The position numbers were made by a program, and so were the translations under genes. Shown one piece after another: positions 9,934 to 18,461 of a DNA stretch of 64,000 bases (position 1 is its first letter; each line of letters begins with the position of its first letter). This stretch comes from Thermus amyloliquefaciens (GTDB lineage Bacteria; Deinococcota; Deinococci; Deinococcales; Thermaceae). The notes under the pieces were generated by a model. That model saw nothing but the letters and a program-made list of their open reading frames with translations, was not told the DNA's origin and ran no database searches. The stretch lies in assembly GCF_000744885.1 (NCBI RefSeq), contig NZ_JQMV01000003.1:1240001-1304000 (forward strand), given 5' to 3'.

Positions 9934-10884
9934 CTACTTCAGGACCCCGATCTCCTTGTAGAAGCGCTCCGCACCGGGATGCAGGGGGATGGGCAGGCCC
10001 TTCACCGCCTTCTGCAGGCTGAAGAACCGCTCCAGGTTGGGGTGGATCTTCTTGAAGGCCTCCTGGTTGCCGAACACCGCCTTCATGAACTTGTACACGG
10101 TGTTGGCGGAGAGCTTCTCCGAAGCGATCAGCATGGCCTGAACCGCCACCGTGGGGGTGGTTACGTCCACCCCCTTGTAGGTGCCCCCCGGGATGTTGAA
10201 GCCCACGTAGAAGGGGTACTTCTTGGCGATGGCCTGGACCTTGCCCAGGTCCACCGCCACCAGGGTGATGGGCGTGGTCAGGGCCAGCTGCTGAATGGCG
10301 CTAGCCCCTAGCCCCACCGTGTAGAAAAGGGCATCCGCCCGCCTGTCCTGCATGAGCTGAATGCCCTGGGTGGCGCTCACCCGGATGGCCTGGCCCAGGT
10401 CCTCAAAGCGCAGGCCGTAGGCCTCGAGGATCTGCCGGGCGTTCTGCTCGGTCCCCGAGCCCACGTCCCCCACCACCACCCGCTTGCCCTTGAGGTCGGC
10501 CACCGTGCGGATCCCCGCATCCTGCCGGGCCACGATGTGGATCACCTCGGGGTAGAGGGCCGCCAAAGCGCGGATGCCCTTTACCGGCTTCCCATCAAAG
10601 GCGGTGATGCAGCACCCCTGGTAAGCGTAGTAGGCGATGTCGTTCTGGGCCAGGGCCATCTCAAACTCCCCGGCGGCGATGGCGTTGATGTTGGCCACGC
10701 TCCCCCCCGTGGAGCGGGCGTTGGCCCGGATGCCCACATTGGCGTCGTTCACCAGCTTGGCCATCCCCGTGGCCACGGGGAAGTAGACCCCTGTGGTGGA
10801 ACCCGAACCGATGGTGACGAACTCCTGGGCCAGGCCAAGGCCTAGGAAGGCTATCCCCGCCAATAGCGTTTCTTTTAGCCGCAT
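9934..10884 (-). CDS. TAXI-family TRAP substrate-binding protein
   Basis: A 316-residue exported binding protein. An N-terminal signal sequence (about residues 1-20, ending GLGLAQ) is followed by VTIGSGSTTGVYFPVATGMAKLVN, typical of the TAXI/TRAP family, then STGGSVANINAI and MALAQNDIAYYAYQG. A close T. thermophilus relative was, from memory, crystallised with glutamate or glutamine and called a GluR0-like ligand core. That would fit the neighbouring amino-acid ABC genes, but the ligand is inferred. It delivers substrate to the permease encoded next (7906-9878). Confidence 0.9.
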   Translation of the reverse strand: MRLKETLLAGIAFLGLGLAQEFVTIGSGSTTGVYFPVATGMAKLVNDANVGIRANARSTGGSVANINAIAAGEFEMALAQNDIAYYAYQGCCITAFDGKPVKGIRALAALYPEVIHIVARQDAGIRTVADLKGKRVVVGDVGSGTEQNARQILEAYGLRFEDLGQAIRVSATQGIQLMQDRRADALFYTVGLGASAIQQLALTTPITLVAVDLGKVQAIAKKYPFYVGFNIPGGTYKGVDVTTPTVAVQAMLIASEKLSANTVYKFMKAVFGNQEAFKKIHPNLERFFSLQKAVKGLPIPLHPGAERFYKEIGVLK

Positions 10885-10944
10885 AACCTTACACCTCCTT
10901 TACGCCGCAGGCAGTATACCCATAGCCCCTTCTTTCCTCAAGCC

Positions 10945-11736
10945 CTACCTTCCCGCCAGCTGTAGCCTCCGCTCCAGAAGGTTGGTGAAGAAGGTAAGCA
11001 CGGTGGTGAGGAGCAGGTATATGGCCGCCACCGCCAGGTACACCTCCACCGGGCGGAAGGTGGCGGAGATGATGCGTTGCCCGGAAAGGGCCAGCTCGGT
11101 GAGGGCGATGACGCTGGCCAGGGAAGAATCCTTGAGGAGGGCCACCACGTTGTTGACCAAGGGGGGCACCACGATGCGCAGGGCCTGGGGCAGGATCACG
11201 AAACGCATGGTGTCCGCGGGGGAAAGCCCCAAGGACCAGGCCGCCTCCCACTGCCCCTTGGGGATGGCCTGGATGCCCGCCCGCACCACCTCGGCGTTGT
11301 AGGCCCCCACGTTAAAGGAAAGGGCGATAAAGGCCGCCCAGTAGGGGGTGAGGGCCTGCTGGGCGGAGGGCCAGAGGGGCTGAAGCAAAAGGGGCAAGGC
11401 ATTGTAGGCGAAGAGGATCTGCACCAAAAGGGGTGTGCCGCGGGTGACCCAGATGTAGAAGGTGGCGGGAAGCCGCACCCAGGATCGCCGGGAGAGGCGG
11501 AACATCCCGGCAAACACGCCGATGACAAGCCCCGCCAGGCTGGAGATCAAGGTGAGCTTTAGGGTGATCTCCGCCCCTAGGGCCATGGCCGCACCCGCGG
11601 AGGCGGCCCGATCCGGACCAAACCCCATAAGGAGGAAGTACCGCTCCAAAACCACGCCCAAAAGGGCAAACAAACCGAAATACCCCCCGAGGAGCAGGGC
11701 CAAGAGCAGGAGGATCCGCAACCAGGATGGCATCAT
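10945..11736 (-). CDS. Polar amino-acid ABC transporter permease (HisM/GlnP family)
   Basis: A 263-residue inner-membrane permease with five to six hydrophobic segments. The family signature TRGTPLLVQILF lies near residue 100, and the EAA loop EAAWSLGLSPADTMRFVILPQA near residues 160-185 binds the ATPase. The N-terminus MMPSW has two adjacent ATGs; the first is used. It lies between the ABC binding-protein gene and the TRAP binding-protein gene on one strand, and its matching ATPase is encoded after the TRAP genes. Confidence 0.92.
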   Translation of the reverse strand: MMPSWLRILLLLALLLGGYFGLFALLGVVLERYFLLMGFGPDRAASAGAAMALGAEITLKLTLISSLAGLVIGVFAGMFRLSRRSWVRLPATFYIWVTRGTPLLVQILFAYNALPLLLQPLWPSAQQALTPYWAAFIALSFNVGAYNAEVVRAGIQAIPKGQWEAAWSLGLSPADTMRFVILPQALRIVVPPLVNNVVALLKDSSLASVIALTELALSGQRIISATFRPVEVYLAVAAIYLLLTTVLTFFTNLLERRLQLAGR

Positions 11737-11788
11737 CGCGACAGGAAAAGGGCCCGAGGCATCCCCTTACCCCAGGCCCGAATCAGGC

Positions 11789-12553
11789 TTACTTGCAGCG
11801 CACGTCCTCGCCAAACCACTTCTTGGAGATCTGGGTGTAGGTGCCGTCTTTCATCAGGTCGGCCAGAGCCTTGTTTAAGGCGTCTAAGACGCTCTTGTTC
11901 CCCTTGGCCACCGCCATGGCCACCCGCTCCTGGAAGACCAACTCCCCAAGTTGCAAGGTGTTCTCCAGCTTCCGCTCCTTGATGGCCTCCTTGGCCACAA
12001 AACGGTCGGTAATCCAGGCATCCAAACGGCCCGAAAGGAGATCCTGCAAGGCATCGGGGTCCTTCTGGTAGGTGCGCACCTGCTTGACCCCGGGGATCTT
12101 CTGCGCCGCCTCCATGTAGGAGGTGCCGATCTGCACCCCCACCACCTTGCCCGCCAGGTCCTTGGCCGTCTTGGGCCCGCCCCGCTTGCTCACGATGACC
12201 CCGCCCGTGCAGTAGTGGGGGTTGGTGAAGTCCACCGCCTTGGCCCGCTCCTCGGTGATGCCGTGGGAGGCGATCACGAAGTCAAAGCGACCCTGGTTCA
12301 GCTGGATGAGCAGGCTGTCAAAGGCCTGGGTAATCCAGACGGGCTTCAGGCCCAACTTCTTGGCGATGGCGTTGCCCAGATCGATCTCAAACCCCACCAG
12401 CTGGTTTTTCTCGTCGAAGTAGTTGAAGGGGGGGAAGGCGCCCTCCGTACCGATGCGGACCTCGCCTGAGCGCCTGATCTGGTCCAGGCTCCGCACTTGA
12501 GCCAAGGCCACCGCCAACCCTAAAACGGCCAAGAGAAGCAGAACCCTTTTCAT
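11789..12553 (-). CDS. Polar amino-acid ABC transporter substrate-binding protein
   Basis: A 254-residue periplasmic binding protein of family 3. The signal peptide is MKRVLLLLAVLGLAVALAQ. The mature N-terminus has LDQIRRSGEVRIGTEGAFPPFNYFD, then LVGFEIDLGNAIAKKLG, and FDFVIASHGITEERAKAVDFT, all family hallmarks. The Arg in TEERAKAVDF and the Asp of DAWITDRF normally hold the amino-acid carboxylate and amino groups. First gene of the operon, with a strong promoter (12580-12607) and a GGGAGG ribosome site. Confidence 0.93.
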   Translation of the reverse strand: MKRVLLLLAVLGLAVALAQVRSLDQIRRSGEVRIGTEGAFPPFNYFDEKNQLVGFEIDLGNAIAKKLGLKPVWITQAFDSLLIQLNQGRFDFVIASHGITEERAKAVDFTNPHYCTGGVIVSKRGGPKTAKDLAGKVVGVQIGTSYMEAAQKIPGVKQVRTYQKDPDALQDLLSGRLDAWITDRFVAKEAIKERKLENTLQLGELVFQERVAMAVAKGNKSVLDALNKALADLMKDGTYTQISKKWFGEDVRCK

Positions 12554-12579
12554 GCTAACCCTCCCTGAGGCACGGGCCG

Positions 12580-12607
12580 ATTATACCGGGTGCGCCCCCG
12601 GGGTCAA
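12580..12607 (-). promoter_or_regulatory. Strong sigma-70-type promoter of the amino-acid transport operon
   Basis: On the minus strand, -35 TTGACC (12602-12607) and -10 TATAAT (12580-12585) are separated by 16 bases. Predicted start lies about 20 bases before the ATG of the binding-protein gene, leaving room for the GGGAGG ribosome site. Confidence 0.8.
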
Positions 12608-12860
12608 GGGAAGGACCAAAAGACCCTCGTAAAAGCCTGGCTTGCTTGAGGGGTGCAGAGGACACCGCCTACCCCAGCCAGGAGGAGTGGGCCTTAGCCT
12701 CCGATCCCCACCCCCAAGCCACGCCAAGGCGCCAGGGAGGCCATCCCGTACCTCCTGGGGCGCGGGCTTGCTGGTGAAGCGGCTGGCGCGGGGTGTGTGA
12801 GGGGTGGAAGAGTTTTATGGCAGCCTCTAAGCCCTTGGGACATTTGTCTCATAGGGTAAG
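12608..12860 (+). other. Intergenic stretch without a recognisable gene
   Basis: About 250 bases between the divergent transport operon and the cytochrome remnant. Reading all six frames by eye gives only short interrupted stretches with no motif I recognise. Composition is similar to the rest of the window. Confidence 0.5.
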
Positions 12861-12869
12861 TGCTATGCT
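12861..12869 (+). promoter_or_regulatory. Possible extended -10 element before the cytochrome remnant
   Basis: TGCTATGCT reads as TGn plus a TATGCT -10 box, about 35 bases before the ATG at 12906. No matching -35 at normal spacing; TTGTCT lies 14 bases upstream of the -10. Confidence 0.3.
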
Positions 12870-12905
12870 TTTTATTGCCTCAGCACGGGGTAGAAGGAGG
12901 TGCCT

Positions 12906-13229
12906 ATGCGCGGGCTTTGGCTTTTGGGCCTTTTACTAGGGAGCCTGTTTCTGGTAGCGCAAGGGCAGGGAAGTGTGGATCCCTGGAGGATCCAACGGGG
13001 CGGCCAGCTCTATGACCACTGGATCAAAGCCAAAGGCGTGGAGACACCGGCGGGCGACCACCCCCTCTGGGCCCTGCAAACCACCAACACCAGGCGGGGA
13101 ACCGATACCTGGCGCTGCAAGGAGTGCCACGGCTGGGACTACTTAGGCAAGGAGGGCGCCTATGGCTCGGGATCCCATCCTACCCCAGGGACCCTTAGGC
13201 CCAGCGCACCCACTCCACCCGGCCGGTGA
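12906..13229 (+). pseudogene. Truncated c-type cytochrome
   Basis: ATG 12906 has AGGAGG five bases upstream. A signal peptide (about residues 1-22) is followed by a single haem-binding motif in WRCKECHGWDYLGKEGAYGSGSH. From memory this segment is typical of larger cytochrome c-family proteins that continue well beyond it with further conserved sequence and a distal Met ligand. Here the recognisable part stops at SGSH, and the remaining residues are Pro/Thr-rich readthrough into the antisense end of glgP. The gene therefore seems cut by a deletion or rearrangement near 13180-13195. It is unlikely to give a working cytochrome. Confidence 0.7.
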
Positions 13230-15651
13230 CCGGGTGCCTAAGGGCCAACCGCACCCCATAGGTGTAGCTTCCCGGACGGGAAGGGCGATGGGCGACCTCA
13301 AAGCCTCCTGATTCCTCCCGCATGGGCACCACCTCCAGCCCCCCGCCCGCACGGCGCACCACCAGCTCCACCTCCAGGAAAGGCCTTAGGACCTCCGGCA
13401 CCTCCCCCTGTAAATAGGCCCGCGCCCGCAAAGGCTTCCCGTTCAAGGTCAGGTCCCCAGGCACCTCCACCTGGAGGGTTAAGGCCTCGAGGGCAGGCAA
13501 AGCCTCGCGGAAGGTGCGCAACACCTCCCTCAGGTCCTTCGCCTTTCCGGCCCACCCTTGCGCTCTTTGGTAAAGGGCCAGGTACTCCCGCACCATGCGG
13601 GCGGCGCTGAAGCGGGGTCCCACGGTGCGCAGGCTCTCGTGGACCATGGAAAGCCACCCCGAGGAGTAGCCTTCGGGCCCCTTGGCGTAGAAAAGGGGGA
13701 GCACCTCCCCCTCCAGCACGTCGTAAAGGGCCTGGGCGTCGGCCATATCCTGGGCCTCCTCGTTCTCGTAGACCCGCTCGTCGCCGATGGCAAAACCGTT
13801 TTTGCCGTTGTAGGCTTCCGCCCACCACCCGTCCAAGACGCTCAGGTTCAAAACCCCATTCAAGGCCGCCTTCATCCCGCTGGTCCCCGAGGCCTCCATG
13901 GGCCTGCGGGGGGTGTTGAGCCAGACGTCCGAGCCATGGACCAGGACCCGGGCCAGGTACATGTCGTAGTCCTCCAGGACCACCATGCGGTCCTCGAGGC
14001 CAAACTCCTTGATCTTGGCCACCAGCTCCTGCAGGTACGCCTTCCCGGGCTCGTCCTTGGGGTGGGCCTTCCCCGCGAAGACGAACTGGACCGGGTAGGG
14101 GCCGCGCAGGATCTTCAAAAGGCGCTCCGGGTCCTTAAAGAGGAGCACCGCCCGCTTGTAGGTGGCGAAGCGCCGGGCGAAGCCGATGGTGAGAACCTCG
14201 GGGTCCAGGGCCTGCTCCGCCTGGCGGAGGCGGCTTGGGCTTTCCCCGTTGCGGCGGCGCTGCTCGTAGAGCCGGGACCGCACCTCCCGCACCAGCTCGG
14301 CCCTAAGGTCCCGGTGGATGCGCCAAAACTCCTCCCCTAATCCCTCCACCCTCCAGGTGGCGGGGTCCTCGGGTTGTTCCAACCACCGGGGGCCGAAGAC
14401 CTGGGCGTAGTGGCGCCGCAACCTGGGGTGGAGAAAGGTCCAAGTGTGGACCCCGTTGGTCACGTGGCCGATGGGCACCTCCTCCCGCAAAAGCCCCGGC
14501 CACAGGTGGTGGAACATCTCCCGGGAAACCTCCCCGTGAAGGCGGGAAACCCCGCCCGCTTGGGCGCTGGTCCTAAGGGCGAGGTTGGACATGGAAAAGA
14601 CCTTGCCCCAGGGCTTCTCCTCGAGGCCCAAGGCCAAAAAGCCCTCCCGGTCCGTGCCCATCTTCTCCCAGAAGCCCCCCAGGTAGCGCTCCACCAGGTC
14701 CAGGGGGAAGGCATCATGCCCCGCAGGCACAGGGGTGTGGGTGGTGAAAAGGGCCCCTGCCCGGGCCAGCTCCAAGGCCACGGGGAAGGGGTGCCCTTCC
14801 GCCACGAGCTCCCGCACCCGCTCCAGCCCCAGGAAGGCCGAGTGGCCCTCGTTCATGTGGTAGACCTCCGGGTGCAGGCCCAAGGCCCGGAGCATCCGGA
14901 TCCCGCCGATGCCCAGGACCATCTCCTGCTGGAGGCGCACCTCCTGGCCGGGGGCATAGAGCCTGGCGGTAATGGCCTGGTCCTCGGGGGCGTTCTCCGG
15001 CAGGTTGGCGCTCAGGAGGTACACCGGCACCGCACCCACCTGGACCCGGTACGCGGAAAGCCAAACCGTGCGCCCGGGAAACTCCACCCCCACCCGCAAG
15101 GGGCGGCCCTCCCGGTCCTGGACGGGCAACAGGGGGAGCTCCTCCGGGTGAAGGGTTTGGTACACCTCCACCTGGGCCCCGTCCGGGGAGAGGCGCTGGT
15201 GGAAGTAGCCCTCGTGGTAAAAGATGCCCACCCCCACCAGGTTCAGGCCCAGGTCGCTGGCCGCCTTGATGTGGTCCCCGGCCAGCACCCCAAGCCCCCC
15301 GGCGTAGATGGGCAAGGAGCTGTGGAAGCCGTACTCCGCGGAAAAGTACGCGGTAAGGGGCCCCTCCTTGGCCTGCCGCTTCTGGAGGTACGCCTCCAAG
15401 GCCGCCACCACCGCCTGGACCCGGGCGGGGTAGGTATCCCCCGCCAGGGCCTCGAGGCGGGCGGGGTCCACCTCCAAGAGCAACTTCACGGGATTGCCGC
15501 GGAAGCGCTTCCAGAGCACGGGATCAATCTCCTGGAAAAGCTCCGCCGCCTCCGGGTTCCAGGACCACCAAAGGTTATACGCCAACTTCCTCAAGCCCTT
15601 TAGGGCCTCGGGAAGCTCGGGCATGGCGGTAAGACGCCCCAGCACCTTCAT
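13195..15651 (-). CDS. glgP: Alpha-glucan phosphorylase
   Basis: An 818-residue enzyme that releases glucose-1-phosphate from glycogen or maltodextrin using pyridoxal phosphate. The N-terminus has the DUF3417 type of Thermus/archaeal phosphorylases (LAYNLWWSWNPEA). Further on are SAEYGFHSSLPIYAGGLGVLAGDH, VTNGVHTWTF, IGFARRFATYKRA and RPMEASGTSGMKAALNGV, the last containing the conserved Lys region of the PLP site. The ATG giving MKVLGRLTAMPELP is chosen because TATAAT lies exactly seven bases before it. The promoter sits in the end of trkH. Its 3' end adjoins the cytochrome remnant. Confidence 0.93.
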   Translation of the reverse strand: MKVLGRLTAMPELPEALKGLRKLAYNLWWSWNPEAAELFQEIDPVLWKRFRGNPVKLLLEVDPARLEALAGDTYPARVQAVVAALEAYLQKRQAKEGPLTAYFSAEYGFHSSLPIYAGGLGVLAGDHIKAASDLGLNLVGVGIFYHEGYFHQRLSPDGAQVEVYQTLHPEELPLLPVQDREGRPLRVGVEFPGRTVWLSAYRVQVGAVPVYLLSANLPENAPEDQAITARLYAPGQEVRLQQEMVLGIGGIRMLRALGLHPEVYHMNEGHSAFLGLERVRELVAEGHPFPVALELARAGALFTTHTPVPAGHDAFPLDLVERYLGGFWEKMGTDREGFLALGLEEKPWGKVFSMSNLALRTSAQAGGVSRLHGEVSREMFHHLWPGLLREEVPIGHVTNGVHTWTFLHPRLRRHYAQVFGPRWLEQPEDPATWRVEGLGEEFWRIHRDLRAELVREVRSRLYEQRRRNGESPSRLRQAEQALDPEVLTIGFARRFATYKRAVLLFKDPERLLKILRGPYPVQFVFAGKAHPKDEPGKAYLQELVAKIKEFGLEDRMVVLEDYDMYLARVLVHGSDVWLNTPRRPMEASGTSGMKAALNGVLNLSVLDGWWAEAYNGKNGFAIGDERVYENEEAQDMADAQALYDVLEGEVLPLFYAKGPEGYSSGWLSMVHESLRTVGPRFSAARMVREYLALYQRAQGWAGKAKDLREVLRTFREALPALEALTLQVEVPGDLTLNGKPLRARAYLQGEVPEVLRPFLEVELVVRRAGGGLEVVPMREESGGFEVAHRPSRPGSYTYGVRLALRHPVTGRVEWVRWA

Positions 15652-15658
15652 AAGGCGA

Positions 15659-15664
15659 ATTATA
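15659..15664 (-). promoter_or_regulatory. Leaderless promoter -10 box of glgP
   Basis: A perfect TATAAT on the minus strand followed by seven bases and the glgP ATG. No ribosome site fits between them. The -35 region is weak. Confidence 0.7.
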
Positions 15665-15668
15665 CCCC

Positions 15669-17140
15669 TCACCGCAGCCGCCGCCAGAGCTCCGGACTGA
15701 AGAGGAGGATCACGGGGAGGATCTCAATCCGCCCCGCCCACATCTGGAAGATGAGCACCGCCTTGGAGAGGGGATGGAGCTCGGCATAGGAACCCATGGG
15801 GCCCACAGTCCCCAATCCCGGCCCGATGTTGCCGATGGCCTGGGCGCTGGCGGTAAAAGCCTTCACAAAATCCCCTTCCAAAAGCGCCAGGCTCAGGGTA
15901 CCGAAACCAAAGAGAAGGGTGTAAAGGAAAATGAACACGGAAACCTGCCGCAAGGCCTCCTCGGAGACCACCCGCTGCCCCAGGCGCAAGGGCAGGACCG
16001 CCCTGGGGTGAAGGGTGCGGGTGATCTCTCGCCTGAGAAGGCCGAAGAGGAGGAGCCAGCGCACCACCTTGATGCCCCCCGCCCCTGAGCCAGCGCTTCC
16101 CCCCACGAACATGAGGATCACCAGGATGGCTTGGGCCGGCACCACCCACTGGGCAAAGTCCACGCTGGCGAAACCGGTGGTGGTGATGATGGAGATCACC
16201 TGGAAGAAGGCGTGTCGGAGGCTGGCCTCGAGGCCATACATGTGGTGGGTGTACAGGTAAAGGGACAAGAGGAGGCCCGCAAGGAGCACCAAGAAGGCAT
16301 AGGCCCTAAACTCGGCATCCTTGAAAAGGGGTCTGACCTCCCGTCCAAAGAAAAGGCGGTACTGCAACAGGAAGTTCACCCCCGCCAGGAACATGAACAG
16401 GCTTCCCCACCACTGGGCGGAGGAAGGATAGGCGGCAAAGCTTTGCGGGTTGGGGCTGAACCCCCCCGCCGGGGTGGTGGTGAGGGCGTTGGCCAAGGCC
16501 TCAAAGGCGGGTATGCCCGCCCACCAGTAGACCAGGAAGGCCAAGACGGTAAGGGTCAGGTACACCTGCAAGACCGCCTGGGCGGTGTGCCGCAGCTTGG
16601 GCGTGAGCCTTTCCTTTTCCACCCCAGTACTCTCGGCGAAAAAGGCCTGCCGGCCCGCCACCTGAAGCTGGGGAAAGACCACCAGGAAAAGCACCACGAT
16701 GCCGATGCCCCCCATCCACTGGGTGAAGCTTCGCCAGAGGAAAAGGCTCTTGCCCAACTGCCCGAAATCCGAAAGCACCGTGGCGCCGGTGGTGGTAAAG
16801 CCGGAAACGGCTTCAAAAAGAGCGTCCAGGTAGCCCAGCCCCCCCGAGATCCAGTAGGGTATGGCCCCCAAGGCGGGCACCAAAAGCCAAAGCAGGGCCA
16901 CAGCGGCGAAGACCTCGGCCCGGCGAGGCTGGGCCTCCGCGTGCCCCACCTCCCGCAAGGCCTTGCCCACCCCCACCCCCAGCCCCGCCCCAGGAAAAAC
17001 CCCCGGGCATCCTCCCTAAGCGCCAGCGCCAAGAGGGCGAAGGCCAGCATGAGAAGGCCGAAACCCTGATAGGTCAGGCCCAAGAGGTAGAGGCTAGAGC
17101 GAAACCCGTGCCTAGCCAACGATGCGGGCCACGGCTTCAT
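15669..17140 (-). pseudogene. trkH: Potassium uptake protein TrkH, frameshifted near its N-terminus
   Basis: TrkH/KtrB proteins form the K+-translocating subunit gated by TrkA. The first frame (ATG 17140, GGGAGGT five bases upstream) reads MKPWPASLARHGFRSSLY and a first membrane helix up to LREDARGFFLG. The second frame carries the rest: SGFTTTGATVL (filter region of the first repeat), FTQWMGGIGIVVL, NALTTTPAGGFS, SIITTTGFASVD and GNIGPGLGTVG. The shift lies in GGGGCGGGG (16983-16991). One additional G joins the frames as FFLG-AGLGVGVGKAL and gives about 490 residues, the normal length. Either a base-call error or a mutation. Confidence 0.85.
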
Positions 17141-18449
17141 CCGCCACCTCCCGGGCCACCACCAGGAAAAGCCGGTCCCCCGGGAGGGCCTCCAGGTCCT
17201 CCCGGTAGAGCATCACCCGATGGTCCCGCTCCAGGGCCACTGGGGCCACCTGGGGCGTGGCCAGGGCGCCAAAGCGCCTGGGCCTGAAGCTTTCCGGGAG
17301 TTCCACCTCCAAGAGCTCAATGTTCTCGTCCATGGTGGACACATGCTCCACGTTTTCTGGCCCCAGGTGGTCCAAAACCGCCCGCACCGCCGCCTGGCGG
17401 GGGGTGAGGGGCAGGTCTATGCCCACCTGCTCAAAGAGCCTGCGGGTCTCCGAGCGGGACACCCGGGTGATCACCTTGCCCACCCCCAGCTGCTTGGCGA
17501 GGAGGGAGGCCAGGAGGTTTTTCTCGTCGTTGTCGGTCACCGCCACCACCGCATCGGCTTCCCGCAAGCCCTCCGCCTCCAAAAGCTCCAGGTCGGTACC
17601 GTCCCCTTGGATGACGAGGGCACCGGGAAGCTCCTGGGAAAGCCATTCGCAACGCTCCCGGTTGGGTTCGATGATCACCACCTCCAGGCGCCGCTTAAGA
17701 AGCTCCTGGGCCACCATAAAGCCCACGTTGCCGCCCCCGATGACCATGACCCTACGCACGCCCCGCCCCGTGGCGAAACAGGCCTCCAGCTCAGGGAAGG
17801 CCCGTAAGGTGGTGACAAAGAGGAGCTTGTCCCCAGGCTCCAGGATCACCTCAGGGTACTCGGGATGGGCGAAGCTCCAGAAGGCCCCTTCCCGCACCAC
17901 CCCCACCACCAAGACCCCCTCGGGCCAGGGGAGCTCGGCGAGATGCCGGTGGGCGTAAGGGCCGCCCTCCTTCACCCGGTACTCCACAAAGCGGAGCCGT
18001 CCCTCCGCCAGCACCTCGGTATCCACAGCCCCGGGCACCAGGATCACCTCCACGATCTCCCGGGCCATGGCCCTTTGCGGCCACAGGACCTTGTCGATGC
18101 GGGTACCCAGGATCTCCGCGGTGCGGGGGTCGGTGAGCACCTCCACATACCCCCCCTTGCCCACAAAGCAGAGGGCTTCCTTGGCCCCCAGGCCCTTGGC
18201 CAGCAGGGAGGCCAAAAGGTTCACCTCGTCGGAATCCGTGCTGGCGATGAAGAGGTCCGCCCGGTCCACCCCCGCCTCCCTAAGGGCGTCCGGGTCCGTG
18301 GCCCCGCCCACCACCACCTTCACGTCCAAATGGGCCAGCCGCTCCTTGGCATGGGGGTTGCGGTCCAGCACCACCACCTCATGGGCCTTCTCCAGGGTGC
18401 GGGCCAGCTCCCCGCCCACCTCCCCGCCCCCGGCGATGACGATGTACAT
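17112..18449 (-). CDS. trkA: Trk potassium uptake regulatory subunit TrkA
   Basis: A 445-residue peripheral protein that binds NAD(H)/ATP and controls the TrkH channel. It has two RCK modules in tandem: Rossmann motifs IAGGGEVGGELA (residues 5-16) and VIGGGNVGFMVA (about residue 235), each with an Asp/Glu ending strand 2, and TrkA-C domains near residues 140-220 and 375-440. TDSDEVN and TDNDEKN are the conserved loop motifs. Its stop lies inside the start region of trkH (29-base overlap), so translation of the two is probably coupled. Confidence 0.94.
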   Translation of the reverse strand: MYIVIAGGGEVGGELARTLEKAHEVVVLDRNPHAKERLAHLDVKVVVGGATDPDALREAGVDRADLFIASTDSDEVNLLASLLAKGLGAKEALCFVGKGGYVEVLTDPRTAEILGTRIDKVLWPQRAMAREIVEVILVPGAVDTEVLAEGRLRFVEYRVKEGGPYAHRHLAELPWPEGVLVVGVVREGAFWSFAHPEYPEVILEPGDKLLFVTTLRAFPELEACFATGRGVRRVMVIGGGNVGFMVAQELLKRRLEVVIIEPNRERCEWLSQELPGALVIQGDGTDLELLEAEGLREADAVVAVTDNDEKNLLASLLAKQLGVGKVITRVSRSETRRLFEQVGIDLPLTPRQAAVRAVLDHLGPENVEHVSTMDENIELLEVELPESFRPRRFGALATPQVAPVALERDHRVMLYREDLEALPGDRLFLVVAREVADEAVARIVG

Positions 18450-18461
18450 ACCGCCCCTATC

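Noticed and set aside
12608-12840. Possible gene remnant before the cytochrome
   Set aside because: All six frames were read by eye; only short frames with no family resemblance.
14374-15603. A 409-codon plus-strand frame opposite glgP
   Set aside because: Composition of an antisense shadow; glgP has clear catalytic motifs on the other strand.
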